Below are positions 1 to 9,200 of a DNA stretch of 64,000 bases, one piece after another (position 1 is the first letter of the stretch; each line of letters opens with the position of its first letter). The DNA comes from Ilyomonas sp965247435 (GTDB taxonomy: Bacteria > Bacteroidota > Bacteroidia > Chitinophagales > Chitinophagaceae), in NCBI GenBank assembly GCA_965247435.1, contig OZ252019.1:1798001-1862000 (forward strand). Direction: 5' to 3'. The position numbers and the translations under genes are program-made. The notes beneath the pieces were generated by a model. It ran no database searches. It worked only from the letters and a program-made list of their open reading frames with translations, and had not been told where the DNA came from.

Positions 1-432
1 AACAACGGTTACCCGCTGCTGGTTTCTAAAGGTATCAATGTAAAAACTATCTTCAAATGAGGTATGGAAATAACCTTGTGCATTGAGATAGGCGCTCATA
101 AACCTTTGAGAACGCGATATGTTTTGTGTATCAAAAACCGGTGGATTTTTAATCCGGTAAAAAAGGCCAAAACGCTGTGTTTTCAGAGAGCGCAGGCTGT
201 CATCGAGATAATTGGGCAGATCATTGGCCAGATTCTTTTTATCAGTCCCATTAACATCGGGAGATTGCAGGTTAATTTTTACATTATATACAAAAGGGGT
301 ATCAGCAGGAAAGTTTTTTACATTGATGCGGTTAAATGCAAACAAAAATTTTTCTTCCGTACACGATGAAATAACCAAAGCGCAAAAAAGGAAAGCGTAT
401 ATATATTTCACCTTGCCGTATCTGGAGCCCAT
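1..432 (-). CDS. tamL: TamL-type outer-membrane assembly lipoprotein (N-terminal part, runs off the window)
   Basis: The minus strand is open from an ATG at 430-432 to base 1 with no stop, so 144 N-terminal residues are visible and the rest lies outside the window. The protein starts with a basic stretch, a hydrophobic segment and a lipobox (VISSC, Cys24), so it should be a lipoprotein. The following sequence (NRINVKNFPADTPF, then LTQRF-like and AYLNAQGYF blocks) resembles the POTRA-containing start of the BamA/TamA relatives called TamL in Bacteroidota, which work in outer-membrane protein insertion. The gene is divergent from an RNA methyltransferase gene, an arrangement I recall as common in this phylum. 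The family call is by resemblance of the N-terminus only; the diagnostic beta-barrel is not in the window. Confidence 0.7.
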   Translation of the reverse strand, partial: MGSRYGKVKYIYAFLFCALVISSCTEEKFLFAFNRINVKNFPADTPFVYNVKINLQSPDVNGTDKKNLANDLPNYLDDSLRSLKTQRFGLFYRIKNPPVFDTQNISRSQRFMSAYLNAQGYFHTSFEDSFYIDTFRNQQRVTVV

Positions 433-509
433 TAATGTTTTATTTTGCGGCCGGACGATACCCTTTTATCTCCGGGAAAAATTTTAAAGTAAGCGTTGTA
501 TTGCCTGTA

Positions 510-1238
510 ATGATTACTAAAAACGAGGTCAAATATATTCAAAGTTTATCCCACAAAAAAAACCGCGACGCGGAAGGGCTTTTCCTTGCTGAAACGCCAA
601 AGCTGGTGAACGAATTGCTTGCAAGCGACATAACAATACGGAAAATCTACGCAACACGCGATTGGGATAGCAGAAGTGCGGGCAGTACTCCTTTAGAAGA
701 AATTGATGCACTTACGCTGCAGCGTATCAGCAGTTTAGACACATCTAATAAAGTACTGGCTATTGCCGAACAGAGAAAATTAACTTCTTTCAATTGGCAT
801 AACCAAATAACATTGGTATTGGACGGCATACAGGACCCTGGCAATCTTGGTACCATCCTGCGTATTGCTGATTGGTTTGGTGTTTATCAGGTAATTGCTA
901 CCTACGATACGGCCGATTGCTACAACCCAAAAGTAGTGCAAAGCTCTATGGGCAGTATTGCACGTGTGCATACCCGGTACGAAGATGTGACGCCGGTACT
1001 CATTGCTGCGCCGGTGCCGGTTTATGGCGCGCTGCTGCATGGCCATAGTGTATATAAAACCGGCAACATACAGGAAGGAATTATAATTATCGGCAATGAG
1101 GCCAGTGGCATACGGGAAAATATTTTGCCCTATATCCGGCACGCCATTACCATACCCCGCACCGGAAGTGCAGAATCTTTAAATGCAGCAGTAGCTACAG
1201 GCATTATATTGTCTCATTTAATCAGGCCATCCATATAA
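510..1238 (+). CDS. TrmH/SpoU-family RNA 2'-O-methyltransferase
   Basis: This 242-residue protein should transfer a methyl group from S-adenosylmethionine to a ribose 2'-OH in rRNA or tRNA. An N-terminal RNA-binding part (ITKNEVKYIQSLSHKKNRD, then an LAETPKLVNELL block) is followed by the knotted SPOUT domain. The three SpoU motifs are visible: DGIQDPGNLGTILRIADWFG, IIIGNEASGI and IPRTGSAESLNAAVATGI. The frame stays open upstream to 435, but the ATG at 510 puts the start at the conserved beginning of the family and leaves room for a divergent promoter with tamL. Target nucleotide is not deducible; the protein is RlmB/TsnR-like in size and order. Confidence 0.9.
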   Translation: MITKNEVKYIQSLSHKKNRDAEGLFLAETPKLVNELLASDITIRKIYATRDWDSRSAGSTPLEEIDALTLQRISSLDTSNKVLAIAEQRKLTSFNWHNQITLVLDGIQDPGNLGTILRIADWFGVYQVIATYDTADCYNPKVVQSSMGSIARVHTRYEDVTPVLIAAPVPVYGALLHGHSVYKTGNIQEGIIIIGNEASGIRENILPYIRHAITIPRTGSAESLNAAVATGIILSHLIRPSI

Positions 1239-1370
1239 TTATCCTGTTAAGTTTGGAGCTTGCACAATTTTTGATGTCTTGCAAGTCAATTGACTGATTA
1301 GACCTTGGTAAGTGCAATAACATTGTAGATACAGGTAATTCAAACTTTCTTAAAAAACCAGCACGTTTAC

Positions 1371-2846
1371 ATGATTTTGATAGTAGATGATAAACGCGAG
1401 AATATCCTGTCTTTAAAAAAAATTCTGGAGATTCACGATTTTAAAGTAGATACAGCTTTGTCTGGAGAAGAGGCATTGAAGAAAGTGCTGAAAAATAATT
1501 ACTTCCTTATCATACTTGATGTGCAGATGCCCGGTATGGACGGCTTTGAAGTAGCAGAAGCTATTAGCGGCACCAGTAAAAGCAAGGACATACCCATTAT
1601 ATTTCTCTCGGCGGTCAATACAGAAAAGCGCTTCATCACCAAAGGTTACGCATCCGGCGCTATAGACTATGTTACCAAACCTTTTGATCCGGATATTCTT
1701 ATTCTTAAGGTAAAAACATTTTATACCCTTTACCAGCAAACACAGGCGCTTAATAAGATACAGCTATCGCTGCGGGAAGAAATAGCCGTACGAACCAATG
1801 TGCAGCTTGAACTGAAAGAGAAGAACAAAGAACTGCAGTCTATACTGGAAACCATACCTCAAATCGCATTTACTGCAAAGCCAGACGGCACTATTGAATT
1901 TGTAAATGCACACTGGTATGAGTATTCTGATTCCGGCAGCGAATTTCCGGTAGTTAAGGATGAAGAACCTATAGCTGTAAAATGGAAGCAAACAGTTAAA
2001 GACGGTAATAATATGGAGCTTGAACTTTGTATCAACAAGCTAAGAACCGACACTTTTCGCTGGCACCTTCTGCGTGTGATACCTGTAAAAGAAAACGATG
2101 TAACCGTAAAATGGGTAGGAACTTTTACAGATATTGAAGAGCAGAAAAAGGCGCTGGATAAAAAAGACGAGTTTATAAGCATGGCCAGCCACGAGCTAAA
2201 GACGCCGCTCACCAGCATCAAGGCGTATGTGCACCTGCTCTATGGTACGCTGCAAACGGAAGCAAACAGCAGCCAGTCAAGATACTTTATCGAGCGTACC
2301 CAAAAGCAGGTTGACAAACTTTACAACTTAATCACCGACCTGCTGGATATATCCCGCATAGAAAGCGGCAAGCTTAAGTTCAATAAAAAATGGTTTAATT
2401 TTCAGTTGCTGCTCAACAGTACTTTCGAAATAATAAACCAGACCTATCCTGCTTATAAAATTCATGCGGCAGGAAACGGTAACCTGGAAGTGTTTGCCGA
2501 CGATATGCGCCTGGAGCAGGTGCTTATTAACTATCTCAGCAATGCCATAAAGTACTCGCCCGATAATAAAGACATCTACGTTACCACAAACCGGCAAGAC
2601 AATATGCTGCAGGTGGCTGTAAAAGATTTTGGTGTTGGCATACCTAAAGAAAACCAGGCAAAAATATTTGATAAATTTTATCGCGCGGAGGATACCTCCA
2701 ACCGCTTTCAGGGTCTTGGCATCGGCTTATACATCTGCTCCGAAATTATTAGCCGTCACAACGGCACTTTTAATGTGGAAAGCGAAATCGGTAAAGGATC
2801 AACATTCTCTTTTAGTATTCCAATCGGCAATCAAAATGAAAATTGA
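1371..2846 (+). CDS. hybrid sensor kinase: receiver-PAS-HisKA-HATPase
   Basis: A 491-residue soluble two-component protein with the receiver in front. The receiver (about 1-120) has the acidic pair D6-D7, phosphoacceptor D50 (LDVQMPG) and K103. A short coiled coil leads into a PAS-like domain (about 150-255, ending FTDIEEQKKA), then HisKA with the phospho-accepting H274 (SMASHELKTPLTS) and an ATPase domain with N-box (NYLSNAIKYS), G1 (DFGVGIP) and G2 (GLGIGLYI). No membrane segment is seen. The larger hybrid kinase gene begins 61 bases downstream on the same strand, so the two are probably co-transcribed and may form a phosphorelay, the front receiver taking phosphate from a partner. Confidence 0.9.
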   Translation: MILIVDDKRENILSLKKILEIHDFKVDTALSGEEALKKVLKNNYFLIILDVQMPGMDGFEVAEAISGTSKSKDIPIIFLSAVNTEKRFITKGYASGAIDYVTKPFDPDILILKVKTFYTLYQQTQALNKIQLSLREEIAVRTNVQLELKEKNKELQSILETIPQIAFTAKPDGTIEFVNAHWYEYSDSGSEFPVVKDEEPIAVKWKQTVKDGNNMELELCINKLRTDTFRWHLLRVIPVKENDVTVKWVGTFTDIEEQKKALDKKDEFISMASHELKTPLTSIKAYVHLLYGTLQTEANSSQSRYFIERTQKQVDKLYNLITDLLDISRIESGKLKFNKKWFNFQLLLNSTFEIINQTYPAYKIHAAGNGNLEVFADDMRLEQVLINYLSNAIKYSPDNKDIYVTTNRQDNMLQVAVKDFGVGIPKENQAKIFDKFYRAEDTSNRFQGLGIGLYICSEIISRHNGTFNVESEIGKGSTFSFSIPIGNQNEN

Positions 2847-2907
2847 TTCTTTAAAATCTTGTAGTAAAAAGATCAATACCAACCGCAAAAAAGTATATTT
2901 ATAAGCA

Positions 2908-5900
2908 ATGAAAACTTCATTCTTGCGCAACCTCCAGATAGGCTTTGGTTTGTCTTTAGCTATACTGGTTATAAGTTCTATAGTATCCTATTATAGCATT
3001 GTAAATTTTAAAAAGACGGCCGACCTGGTTAATCATACCAACATAGTGCTTCAGCAGTCGGAAAAAGTAATCTCACAGCTTAAAGATGCAGAAACCGGCC
3101 AGCGCGGTTACCTGCTTACCGGCAGCGATTTTTTTTTAAAGCCATACAATTTGGCAAGGGAAAACATTTTTAGCATTATTGATAGCCTGCAAACACTTAC
3201 CAGCGATAACCCGGTTCAGCAAAAAAATTGCAAAGCGTTAAGAGTGCTGGTCAACAGAAGGCTTGACCGGTTGGCAGAACTGATTAAAATACAGAAAGCA
3301 GGTAACCTTATTGACCCGCAACAACTGGCCGACGGGCAGGATACGATGGATAAAACAAGAGGGCTGATTGGAGAAATACAAAGAGAAGAAAACCGGCTGT
3401 TAATAATACGTACCGCAGACCTGAAGCATTACAATACGGTTACACCTGTTATAATTATTACAGCAGCCCTTATCGCGATTATTATAACTTTCTTTTTTTA
3501 TCTCCGGGTAAAAAAAGATTATGATACACGCAAAGTATTACAGGAAGAGCTGGAGCAAAAAGATGCGGAAACTATGGCCCGCATACGGGTGATAGAGGAT
3601 TTGGCCACACAAATTTCATCCGGCAACTACAGAATACGCATAGCGGATATAGCAAAAGATAGCTTGGGTAAACTATCCGAGGCGCTTAACAGAATGGCTC
3701 AATCGCTGGGCGAAGCATTTGATAATCTGCTGACCAACGACTGGTCAAAAACCGGAGTAGCCACATTAAGTAATAAAATAGTTGGAGAGAATGATTTCAA
3801 CCGGCTTTGCCAGCAAATTATTACTTTTCTTACCGAATATACCAACAGCACGCTTGGTGTTCTTTACCTTTCCGAAAACAATCAGCTACACTTTAAATGC
3901 GGCTACGCAGTACAACAGAATGCGCTTAACAAAACGGTTAACTTTGGAGAAGGCATTGCCGGCCAGTGTGCCGCATCCGGCAAGGAGTTGCTCATAACCG
4001 AAATTCCGGATGAAAGTATCCGGCTCACCTATGCAACCGGCGCCATAAAACCACGGTCAATTATTGCTTTCCCTATTTATTTCGAGCAGGAATTAAAAGC
4101 GGTAATTGAGCTCGCTTCTTTAGAAAACTTTACACATAAGTCAAACGATTTTCTTAAAACCGTTGCTTTCAATATTGGTACTGCGGTAGAAAGTGCACAA
4201 CGCCGCCTGCGGTTGCTGGAGTTATTACAGGAAACCCAGGCGCAGGCAGAAGAGCTGCAGGCACAGCATACAGAGCTGGAGCAAATGAACAGCGAGTTGG
4301 AAACACAGGCGCAACGGCTGCAGGTTTCGGAGGAAGAACTAAAAGTGCAGCAGGAAGAGCTGATGCAATCCAACCAGGAACTCGAAGAGCGAAGCACACT
4401 GCTTGAAGAAAAAAACCAGCTAATTGTAGAGCGTAACCTCGAAATACAGAAAAAAGCGGAAGAGCTCGAAACCGCTACGCGCTACAAGAGTGAGTTCTTA
4501 GCCAATATGTCGCACGAGCTGCGCACACCGCTCAATTCAATTTTACTGCTCTCGAGGCTGATGTCGGAAAACATCGAAAAAAACCTGACTGCAGAGCAGG
4601 TAGAATATGCCCGTGTAATACAAAGCTCCGGTAATGGGTTGCTTACGCTGATAGATGAAATACTGGACTTATCTAAAATAGAAGCCGGTAAAATGAAACT
4701 GGAATTTAATAGTATTTCCGTAGCAGAAATTGCCGATGATATGAACGTGCTGTTTAGTCCGATGGCAAAAGAAAAAAACCTGCAGTTTTCCATACGCATT
4801 GCAGAAGATATTCCGCCCTCCATCGTAACCGATGCTGCGCGGCTCGAACAAATACTTAAAAACCTGTTGTCCAACGCGCTTAAGTTTACCTCCAAAGGCG
4901 CTGTAACAATGGAGGTCGTTGCCCGCGGCGATCAGTCCATTTCCTTTATTGTCCGCGATACCGGCATCGGCATCCCCAAAGAAAAACAGAAACTGGTATT
5001 TGAAGCGTTTCAGCAGGCAGACGGCTCTACCCGCCGCAAATATGGCGGCACCGGCCTTGGCTTATCCATCAGCCGCGAACTGGCCAAGCTGCTGGGCGGC
5101 GAGATCAAACTTAACAGCGATGCGAACCAGGGAAGTGAATTTATTGTAGATATTCCGGTAAATGCCATCGGCATACTTCCCGATAGCAGCACCGGCCCCG
5201 AACCGGCCGTTGCGGTTATACCCGCTATGCCTTCCTTTACTGCCGCAAAGCCGCAGACGCCGTTGTTGCTAAGCGCTGAAATTCCCGAAAGTATTCCCGA
5301 CGACCGAGACAATATACAGCCGGAAGACAAAGTAATCCTCATTGTGGAGGACGATACCGGTTTTGCACAAACCCTGCTCTCCTTTGCACAGCGCAATGGC
5401 TACAAAGGGGTCGTAGCGGTGCGGGGCGATTATGGTATTCAACTGGCAATCCAGTATAAGCCAATGGCAATTTTGCTGGATATCGTGTTGCCAATAAAAA
5501 ATGGCTGGCAGGTGATGGAGGATCTTAAAAATAATCCGCAGACAAGAGGCATTCCTGTGCATATTATGTCTTCTTTGCCATACCAGGAAGAAAGCCTCAG
5601 CAAAGGAGCGCTGGATTTTATCAGTAAACCGGTTGCATTTGAGAAGCTGCCGGATGTATTTGCAAAAATAGAACAGGCGCTTACCCGCGGGCCTAAAAAA
5701 ATAATGATTGTAGAAGAGAATGCGAGGCACGCCCAGGCGCTTTGCTACTTCCTGGAGTCGTACGAAATCAATGCAGTCTGTACCGATAATATTGATAAAG
5801 CAACGGACGTGCTCAAAAGCGGAATATCTGATTGTATTGTGCTGGATATGGGTGTTCTGAACAGCAGCGTGTACGAGGCGCTGGAGAAAGTAAAAGCGCA

Positions 5901-6504
5901 AACAGGGCTCGAAAACCTTCCGATCATCGTTTTTACAGGTAAACACCTGTCTAAAACCGAAGAACAGCGCATCCGGCAGGTAGCCGATTCTATTGTAGTT
6001 AAAACCGCCAACTCTTATAAGCGCATTTTGGATGAAATAGCACTTTTTCTGCACATTATTGAAGAAAATAATCCCGGGACGCAGTACCAGAAGCCGAAAA
6101 AGATTAATGCGCTTACCGAAGTACTGGAAGGTAAAACAGTTTTAATTGCCGATGATGATGTCCGCAACATTTTTTCGCTCACCAAAGCGCTCGAAGCGCA
6201 CCGGATGCACGTAGTTTCGGCCATGGATGGCAGGGAAGCGCTGCAGATGCTAAAGGAAAACCCGAAAATAAACATCATTCTGATGGATATGATGATGCCC
6301 GAGCTGGACGGATACGAAGCCACGCAGACAATCCGTAAAATGCCGCAGTACCGCAACCTCCCGATACTGGCTATTACGGCCAAAGCTATGTACGGCGACC
6401 GCGAAAAGTGCATCCAGGCGGGCGCTTCCGACTATATCTCGAAGCCTGTAGATATAGATCAGCTCGTTTCGCTGCTGCGGGTGTGGCTCTACGATAAAAT
6501 GTAG
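2908..6504 (+). CDS. CHASE3-GAF hybrid histidine kinase with three receivers
   Basis: A 1198-residue membrane sensor. Transmembrane segments at about 10-31 and 178-198 enclose a CHASE3-like sensory domain (KDAETGQRGYLLTG). Then follow a HAMP-like helix, a GAF domain (about 285-430), a long Glu/Gln-rich coiled coil (about 430-525), HisKA with H536 (MSHELRTPLNS), the ATPase domain (DTGIGIP, GTGLGLSI) and three receivers with Asp858, Asp980 and Asp1127. Receivers 1 and 3 look complete. Receiver 2 has Glu-Glu (VEENARH) where the acidic pair is expected and NSS after the Asp, so it may have altered phosphorylation. Same operon as the preceding kinase. The signal sensed is unknown. Confidence 0.92.
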   Translation: MKTSFLRNLQIGFGLSLAILVISSIVSYYSIVNFKKTADLVNHTNIVLQQSEKVISQLKDAETGQRGYLLTGSDFFLKPYNLARENIFSIIDSLQTLTSDNPVQQKNCKALRVLVNRRLDRLAELIKIQKAGNLIDPQQLADGQDTMDKTRGLIGEIQREENRLLIIRTADLKHYNTVTPVIIITAALIAIIITFFFYLRVKKDYDTRKVLQEELEQKDAETMARIRVIEDLATQISSGNYRIRIADIAKDSLGKLSEALNRMAQSLGEAFDNLLTNDWSKTGVATLSNKIVGENDFNRLCQQIITFLTEYTNSTLGVLYLSENNQLHFKCGYAVQQNALNKTVNFGEGIAGQCAASGKELLITEIPDESIRLTYATGAIKPRSIIAFPIYFEQELKAVIELASLENFTHKSNDFLKTVAFNIGTAVESAQRRLRLLELLQETQAQAEELQAQHTELEQMNSELETQAQRLQVSEEELKVQQEELMQSNQELEERSTLLEEKNQLIVERNLEIQKKAEELETATRYKSEFLANMSHELRTPLNSILLLSRLMSENIEKNLTAEQVEYARVIQSSGNGLLTLIDEILDLSKIEAGKMKLEFNSISVAEIADDMNVLFSPMAKEKNLQFSIRIAEDIPPSIVTDAARLEQILKNLLSNALKFTSKGAVTMEVVARGDQSISFIVRDTGIGIPKEKQKLVFEAFQQADGSTRRKYGGTGLGLSISRELAKLLGGEIKLNSDANQGSEFIVDIPVNAIGILPDSSTGPEPAVAVIPAMPSFTAAKPQTPLLLSAEIPESIPDDRDNIQPEDKVILIVEDDTGFAQTLLSFAQRNGYKGVVAVRGDYGIQLAIQYKPMAILLDIVLPIKNGWQVMEDLKNNPQTRGIPVHIMSSLPYQEESLSKGALDFISKPVAFEKLPDVFAKIEQALTRGPKKIMIVEENARHAQALCYFLESYEINAVCTDNIDKATDVLKSGISDCIVLDMGVLNSSVYEALEKVKAQTGLENLPIIVFTGKHLSKTEEQRIRQVADSIVVKTANSYKRILDEIALFLHIIEENNPGTQYQKPKKINALTEVLEGKTVLIADDDVRNIFSLTKALEAHRMHVVSAMDGREALQMLKENPKINIILMDMMMPELDGYEATQTIRKMPQYRNLPILAITAKAMYGDREKCIQAGASDYISKPVDIDQLVSLLRVWLYDKM

Positions 6505-7435
6505 CCCGTAAATACCATTTTTACTCTTATAATCTCTACATTTATCCTGCAAAACCTGCAGATATACCCTACAAAAAAGGCGGCTTCCGGTTATACCGCT
6601 GTATTAATAAGGCTTAGAGTTAGTATTTATCAAAAAATCACCTTTGACAAGACTATTATAATATAGTAATTAACCCGCAAGCCTGCTAAACGGCAGATTA
6701 CACATTCAATATGTTACCAAAAAATAATGATTACCCGCTTTTGCCTAACAAAAAAGCCCGGTCAGGTAAAAACCTGTGGGCTATAAATCTGTTTTTTTCA
6801 GGGGTAGGGTAAATCTGTTTTATAAAGGGTCGGATTTTGCTATTTTCAGGCTATCAGTGTAGCATTATGCGCTATTGCATTAATTATTTATCGCCTTTCA
6901 CACACTATCTCACCAACAATAATTATTTTTTTGCGCTTATTTTCTCGTTTATTACTCCTGCTACCGATAATTCCCCTAACTATTGACACTGTTTATCTAT
7001 GCAAACCGCAACGCTTACCAGTTAATACGAGTAATTGTCCTTTTTGGTTGTGAATAATTGCCAGCCTTTTTACAAGCTACTATTTTTCAATAAATAATAA
7101 CTGCAAAGGCAGACGCCTTTGCTACCGCCTGGTTTAATAGCATTCCTTTTTTTTTTAAAAATATTTTTTACAGTGGCTGTATAGTCTATAACATGGCAAC
7201 CGCAGCCGGCAGCATTGCTATATTAGCTACATATAAGGAGAAAGACTGTATAACCAGACAAAATTTTGCCCATTGCAATCTATGCTAATGCTAAAATTGT
7301 AAAAAAACTAAATACAATACGGAAAAAAAGTGATTTGCAACCGCCTTTTCATCCAACAAAAGCAGGGAAAAATCCGCGGAATACCTGGGAAGCAACCGAA
7401 ACTTTCCTTTTTTTTGCTGCAATTGCCCGCCGCCG
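6505..7435. other. 930-base non-coding stretch with hairpins
   Basis: I see no convincing gene here. The short open frames at 7266-7584 run into or overlap the end of the minus-strand gene and have no protein-like composition. The DNA is AT-rich with a long T/A run near 7146-7168. Two hairpins can be drawn: 6756-6781 (GCCC...GGGC with an AGGT/ACCT inner stem) and a perfect 8-base stem at 7103-7122 (GCAAAGGC, AGAC loop, GCCTTTGC). Neither is followed by a clean T tract. Confidence 0.5.
7103..7122. repeat. perfect 8-base hairpin
   Basis: GCAAAGGC-AGAC-GCCTTTGC, an uninterrupted stem with a four-base loop inside the non-coding stretch. No T tract follows on either strand, so a terminator role is not supported. 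Purpose unknown. Confidence 0.5.
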
Positions 7436-8038
7436 CTACTCCTGCAGCACCATTTGCATGTTGTACAGGCCATTATGCACTTCTACCTTCGTGCAAATGC
7501 CGCCGGCATAGTAATAAATATTGTAATTTTTATCCGGCAGCATTATTTTATACACATGCTGCTCTATTTCTTCCACCGGAATAAACGCCTGGAAGTTATC
7601 CGAATATAATTGTTTGATATTTTGCGGCTCTTTCAGGTACAACATGCCAATATTATACAAGATTGGCTCCTTCGTTATCACCCTTGTGCCGCTATCATCG
7701 GCCGCAACATAGCCGGCAGCCGATGCGGTAGTGGTTTTTGCCGTTTTTTCCTTTCCGTTCATGTACCGTTTCACCGACGAAGACACTAATTTGCCGCGCT
7801 CAAAGCGCGATTCTTCTTCAACCTTCACATTTACACTCATAAAACCCTTCGTTTGCACGTCGGAGGTTAGGCGAAGCCCCAGGGTTTCGCCGGTTTTGTT
7901 TTGCGTAAGCACCATTTGCCCTACTACATCGTTTTTATTCAGCACATTGTAGTGCAAAACCTTTTGCTGCGCAAAACCTGCGGCGGAAAAAAGAAGAAAA
8001 ATACCACTGAAAATGCTGGTTAGTTGCTGTTGTATCAT
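7436..8038 (-). CDS. secreted conserved hypothetical protein (possibly DUF6134)
   Basis: A 200-residue protein with a signal peptide (hydrophobic GIFLLFSAAGFAQ, cleavage after AQ expected), so it is exported. The mature part is beta-rich: a repeated strand pattern with GQMVLTQNKTGETLGLRLTS, VNVKVEEESRFERGKLVSS and a C-terminal YNIYYYAGGICTKVEVHNGL segment. It has no catalytic motif I recognise. The overall plan, a small exported lipocalin-like or barrel-like sheet, recalls the Bacteroidota family DUF6134, but that assignment is from memory. It stands alone, convergent with nothing and divergent from the downstream esterase. Confidence 0.75.
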   Translation of the reverse strand: MIQQQLTSIFSGIFLLFSAAGFAQQKVLHYNVLNKNDVVGQMVLTQNKTGETLGLRLTSDVQTKGFMSVNVKVEEESRFERGKLVSSSVKRYMNGKEKTAKTTTASAAGYVAADDSGTRVITKEPILYNIGMLYLKEPQNIKQLYSDNFQAFIPVEEIEQHVYKIMLPDKNYNIYYYAGGICTKVEVHNGLYNMQMVLQE

Positions 8039-8233
8039 ACGTATATCAAACGATGTTTTGGTTTAACTGTTACAATATACCGGACGATTTAAAATATCCG
8101 GTGTTTAACTGCGTTATTTTTTTATAAATACTATCGCGCTGCGCGCAAAGCTCCCGGCTGCGCAACTTTTACGCCTAAGATTCTTTTTTTACAGCGCCGC
8201 TGCATGTACTCTTGTATAATTTTTGATTATTAC

Positions 8234-9034
8234 ATGGATAATAACGCTACAATAATGCCCGACAACCTGAGCGCCAGCCCTAATGCGGTAAACGTATATG
8301 TTTTGGACGAACATTTTCCGATGCCGCAGCTTAACCGTACCCGCCGAATCTGGGTTTATCTCCCGCCGAACTATTTTTCTGCCGACAAACGTTACCCGGT
8401 AATCTATATGCATGATGGCCAAAACCTTTTTGATGAAGCAATGGCCTACGATAAAGAATGGGAAGTGGACGAAACCCTGAATAAACTACAAGCCGGGTGT
8501 ATTGTTGTAGGAATTGATAACAGTGAACACCGGATGACCGAATATAACTACCATCACAGCGCCCGGCATGGCACCGGCGAAGGGCAGGAATACATGGATT
8601 TTATAGTAAATACCTTAAAACCATATATTGATGCCAGTTTTAATACCAAAACAGACCGGCAATACACACATATTGCCGGCAGTAGCATGGGCGGACTCAT
8701 TTCGTTGTATGGTGCGCTCCATTTTACAGAAACTTTTGGCAGCGCCGGCGTGTTTTCGCCTTCTTTATGGGCAGCGCCATCCTTTAGTACCGAACTGGCG
8801 CCCTTAGCGGCAAAGCATCCACACCTGCCGCAGCGGTTTTTTTTGTACGGCGGCGCAAAAGAAAGCCGTTTTATGGTAAAACATCTGCAGAATCTGGCCA
8901 TTTCACTCCAAAAATATCCGCAATACGAAGTATATCTGGAGATTGACCCCCACGGCGAACACAGCGAGTACTACTGGCGCCACCATTTTCCCGGTTATTA
9001 CCGCTGGCTGATGCAGGAAAGTGAAGATAAATAA
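8234..9034 (+). CDS. alpha/beta-hydrolase esterase (putative esterase family, Fes/EstD-like)
   Basis: A 266-residue hydrolase with the nucleophile elbow GSSMGG, the oxyanion-side block RIWVYLPPNYFSADKRYPVI and MHDGQNLFD typical of the putative-esterase (esterase D/enterobactin esterase) family, and a likely catalytic His in DPHGEHSEYYW near the C-terminus. No signal peptide, so it is probably cytoplasmic. The open frame extends to 8204; I chose the ATG at 8234 because the preceding ten residues are not family-like, but ATG 8255 is also possible. Substrate cannot be told from sequence. It ends 166 bases before the convergent LigD-like gene. Confidence 0.85.
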   Translation: MDNNATIMPDNLSASPNAVNVYVLDEHFPMPQLNRTRRIWVYLPPNYFSADKRYPVIYMHDGQNLFDEAMAYDKEWEVDETLNKLQAGCIVVGIDNSEHRMTEYNYHHSARHGTGEGQEYMDFIVNTLKPYIDASFNTKTDRQYTHIAGSSMGGLISLYGALHFTETFGSAGVFSPSLWAAPSFSTELAPLAAKHPHLPQRFFLYGGAKESRFMVKHLQNLAISLQKYPQYEVYLEIDPHGEHSEYYWRHHFPGYYRWLMQESEDK

Positions 9035-9042
9035 CCTTTTAT

Positions 9043-9075
9043 AACGCTGACAGGGTTTTAAACCCTTTCAACGTT
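9043..9075. repeat. imperfect copy of a 33-base palindromic repeat
   Basis: Two 15-base arms around TTA; the right arm differs from a perfect complement at two positions. It is a degraded copy of the palindrome at 9148-9180 and lies 9 bases after the esterase stop codon, between two convergent genes. Confidence 0.75.
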
Positions 9076-9147
9076 TACTTATATCCTGTTTGCATTTGAC
9101 TTCTGCTAACCTGCATCCTATATAATCTCTCTTTTACACCACCTTCT

Positions 9148-9180
9148 AACGCTGACAGGGTTTAGAACCCTGTCAGCGTT
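9148..9180. repeat. perfect 33-base palindromic repeat (15-base stem, TAG loop)
   Basis: The left arm AACGCTGACAGGGTT is exactly complementary to the right arm AACCCTGTCAGCGTT. It sits between convergent genes, 20 bases from the end of the LigD-like gene, and can act as a transcription stop for both. The sequence type (CTGACAGGGTTT) looks like a dispersed intergenic palindrome rather than a one-off terminator. Confidence 0.8.
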
Positions 9181-9200
9181 TACTTTTATGTATCTTTTCC

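Noticed and set aside
5269..6054. 261-residue minus-strand frame inside the large hybrid kinase
   Set aside because: It is antisense to receiver domains with clear motifs; its sequence is Tyr/Phe/Arg-rich as expected from a shadow frame.
7266..7584. Two overlapping plus-strand frames near the end of the 930-base gap
   Set aside because: They run into the 3' end of the real minus-strand gene (7436-8038), have no family-like sequence and no promoter.
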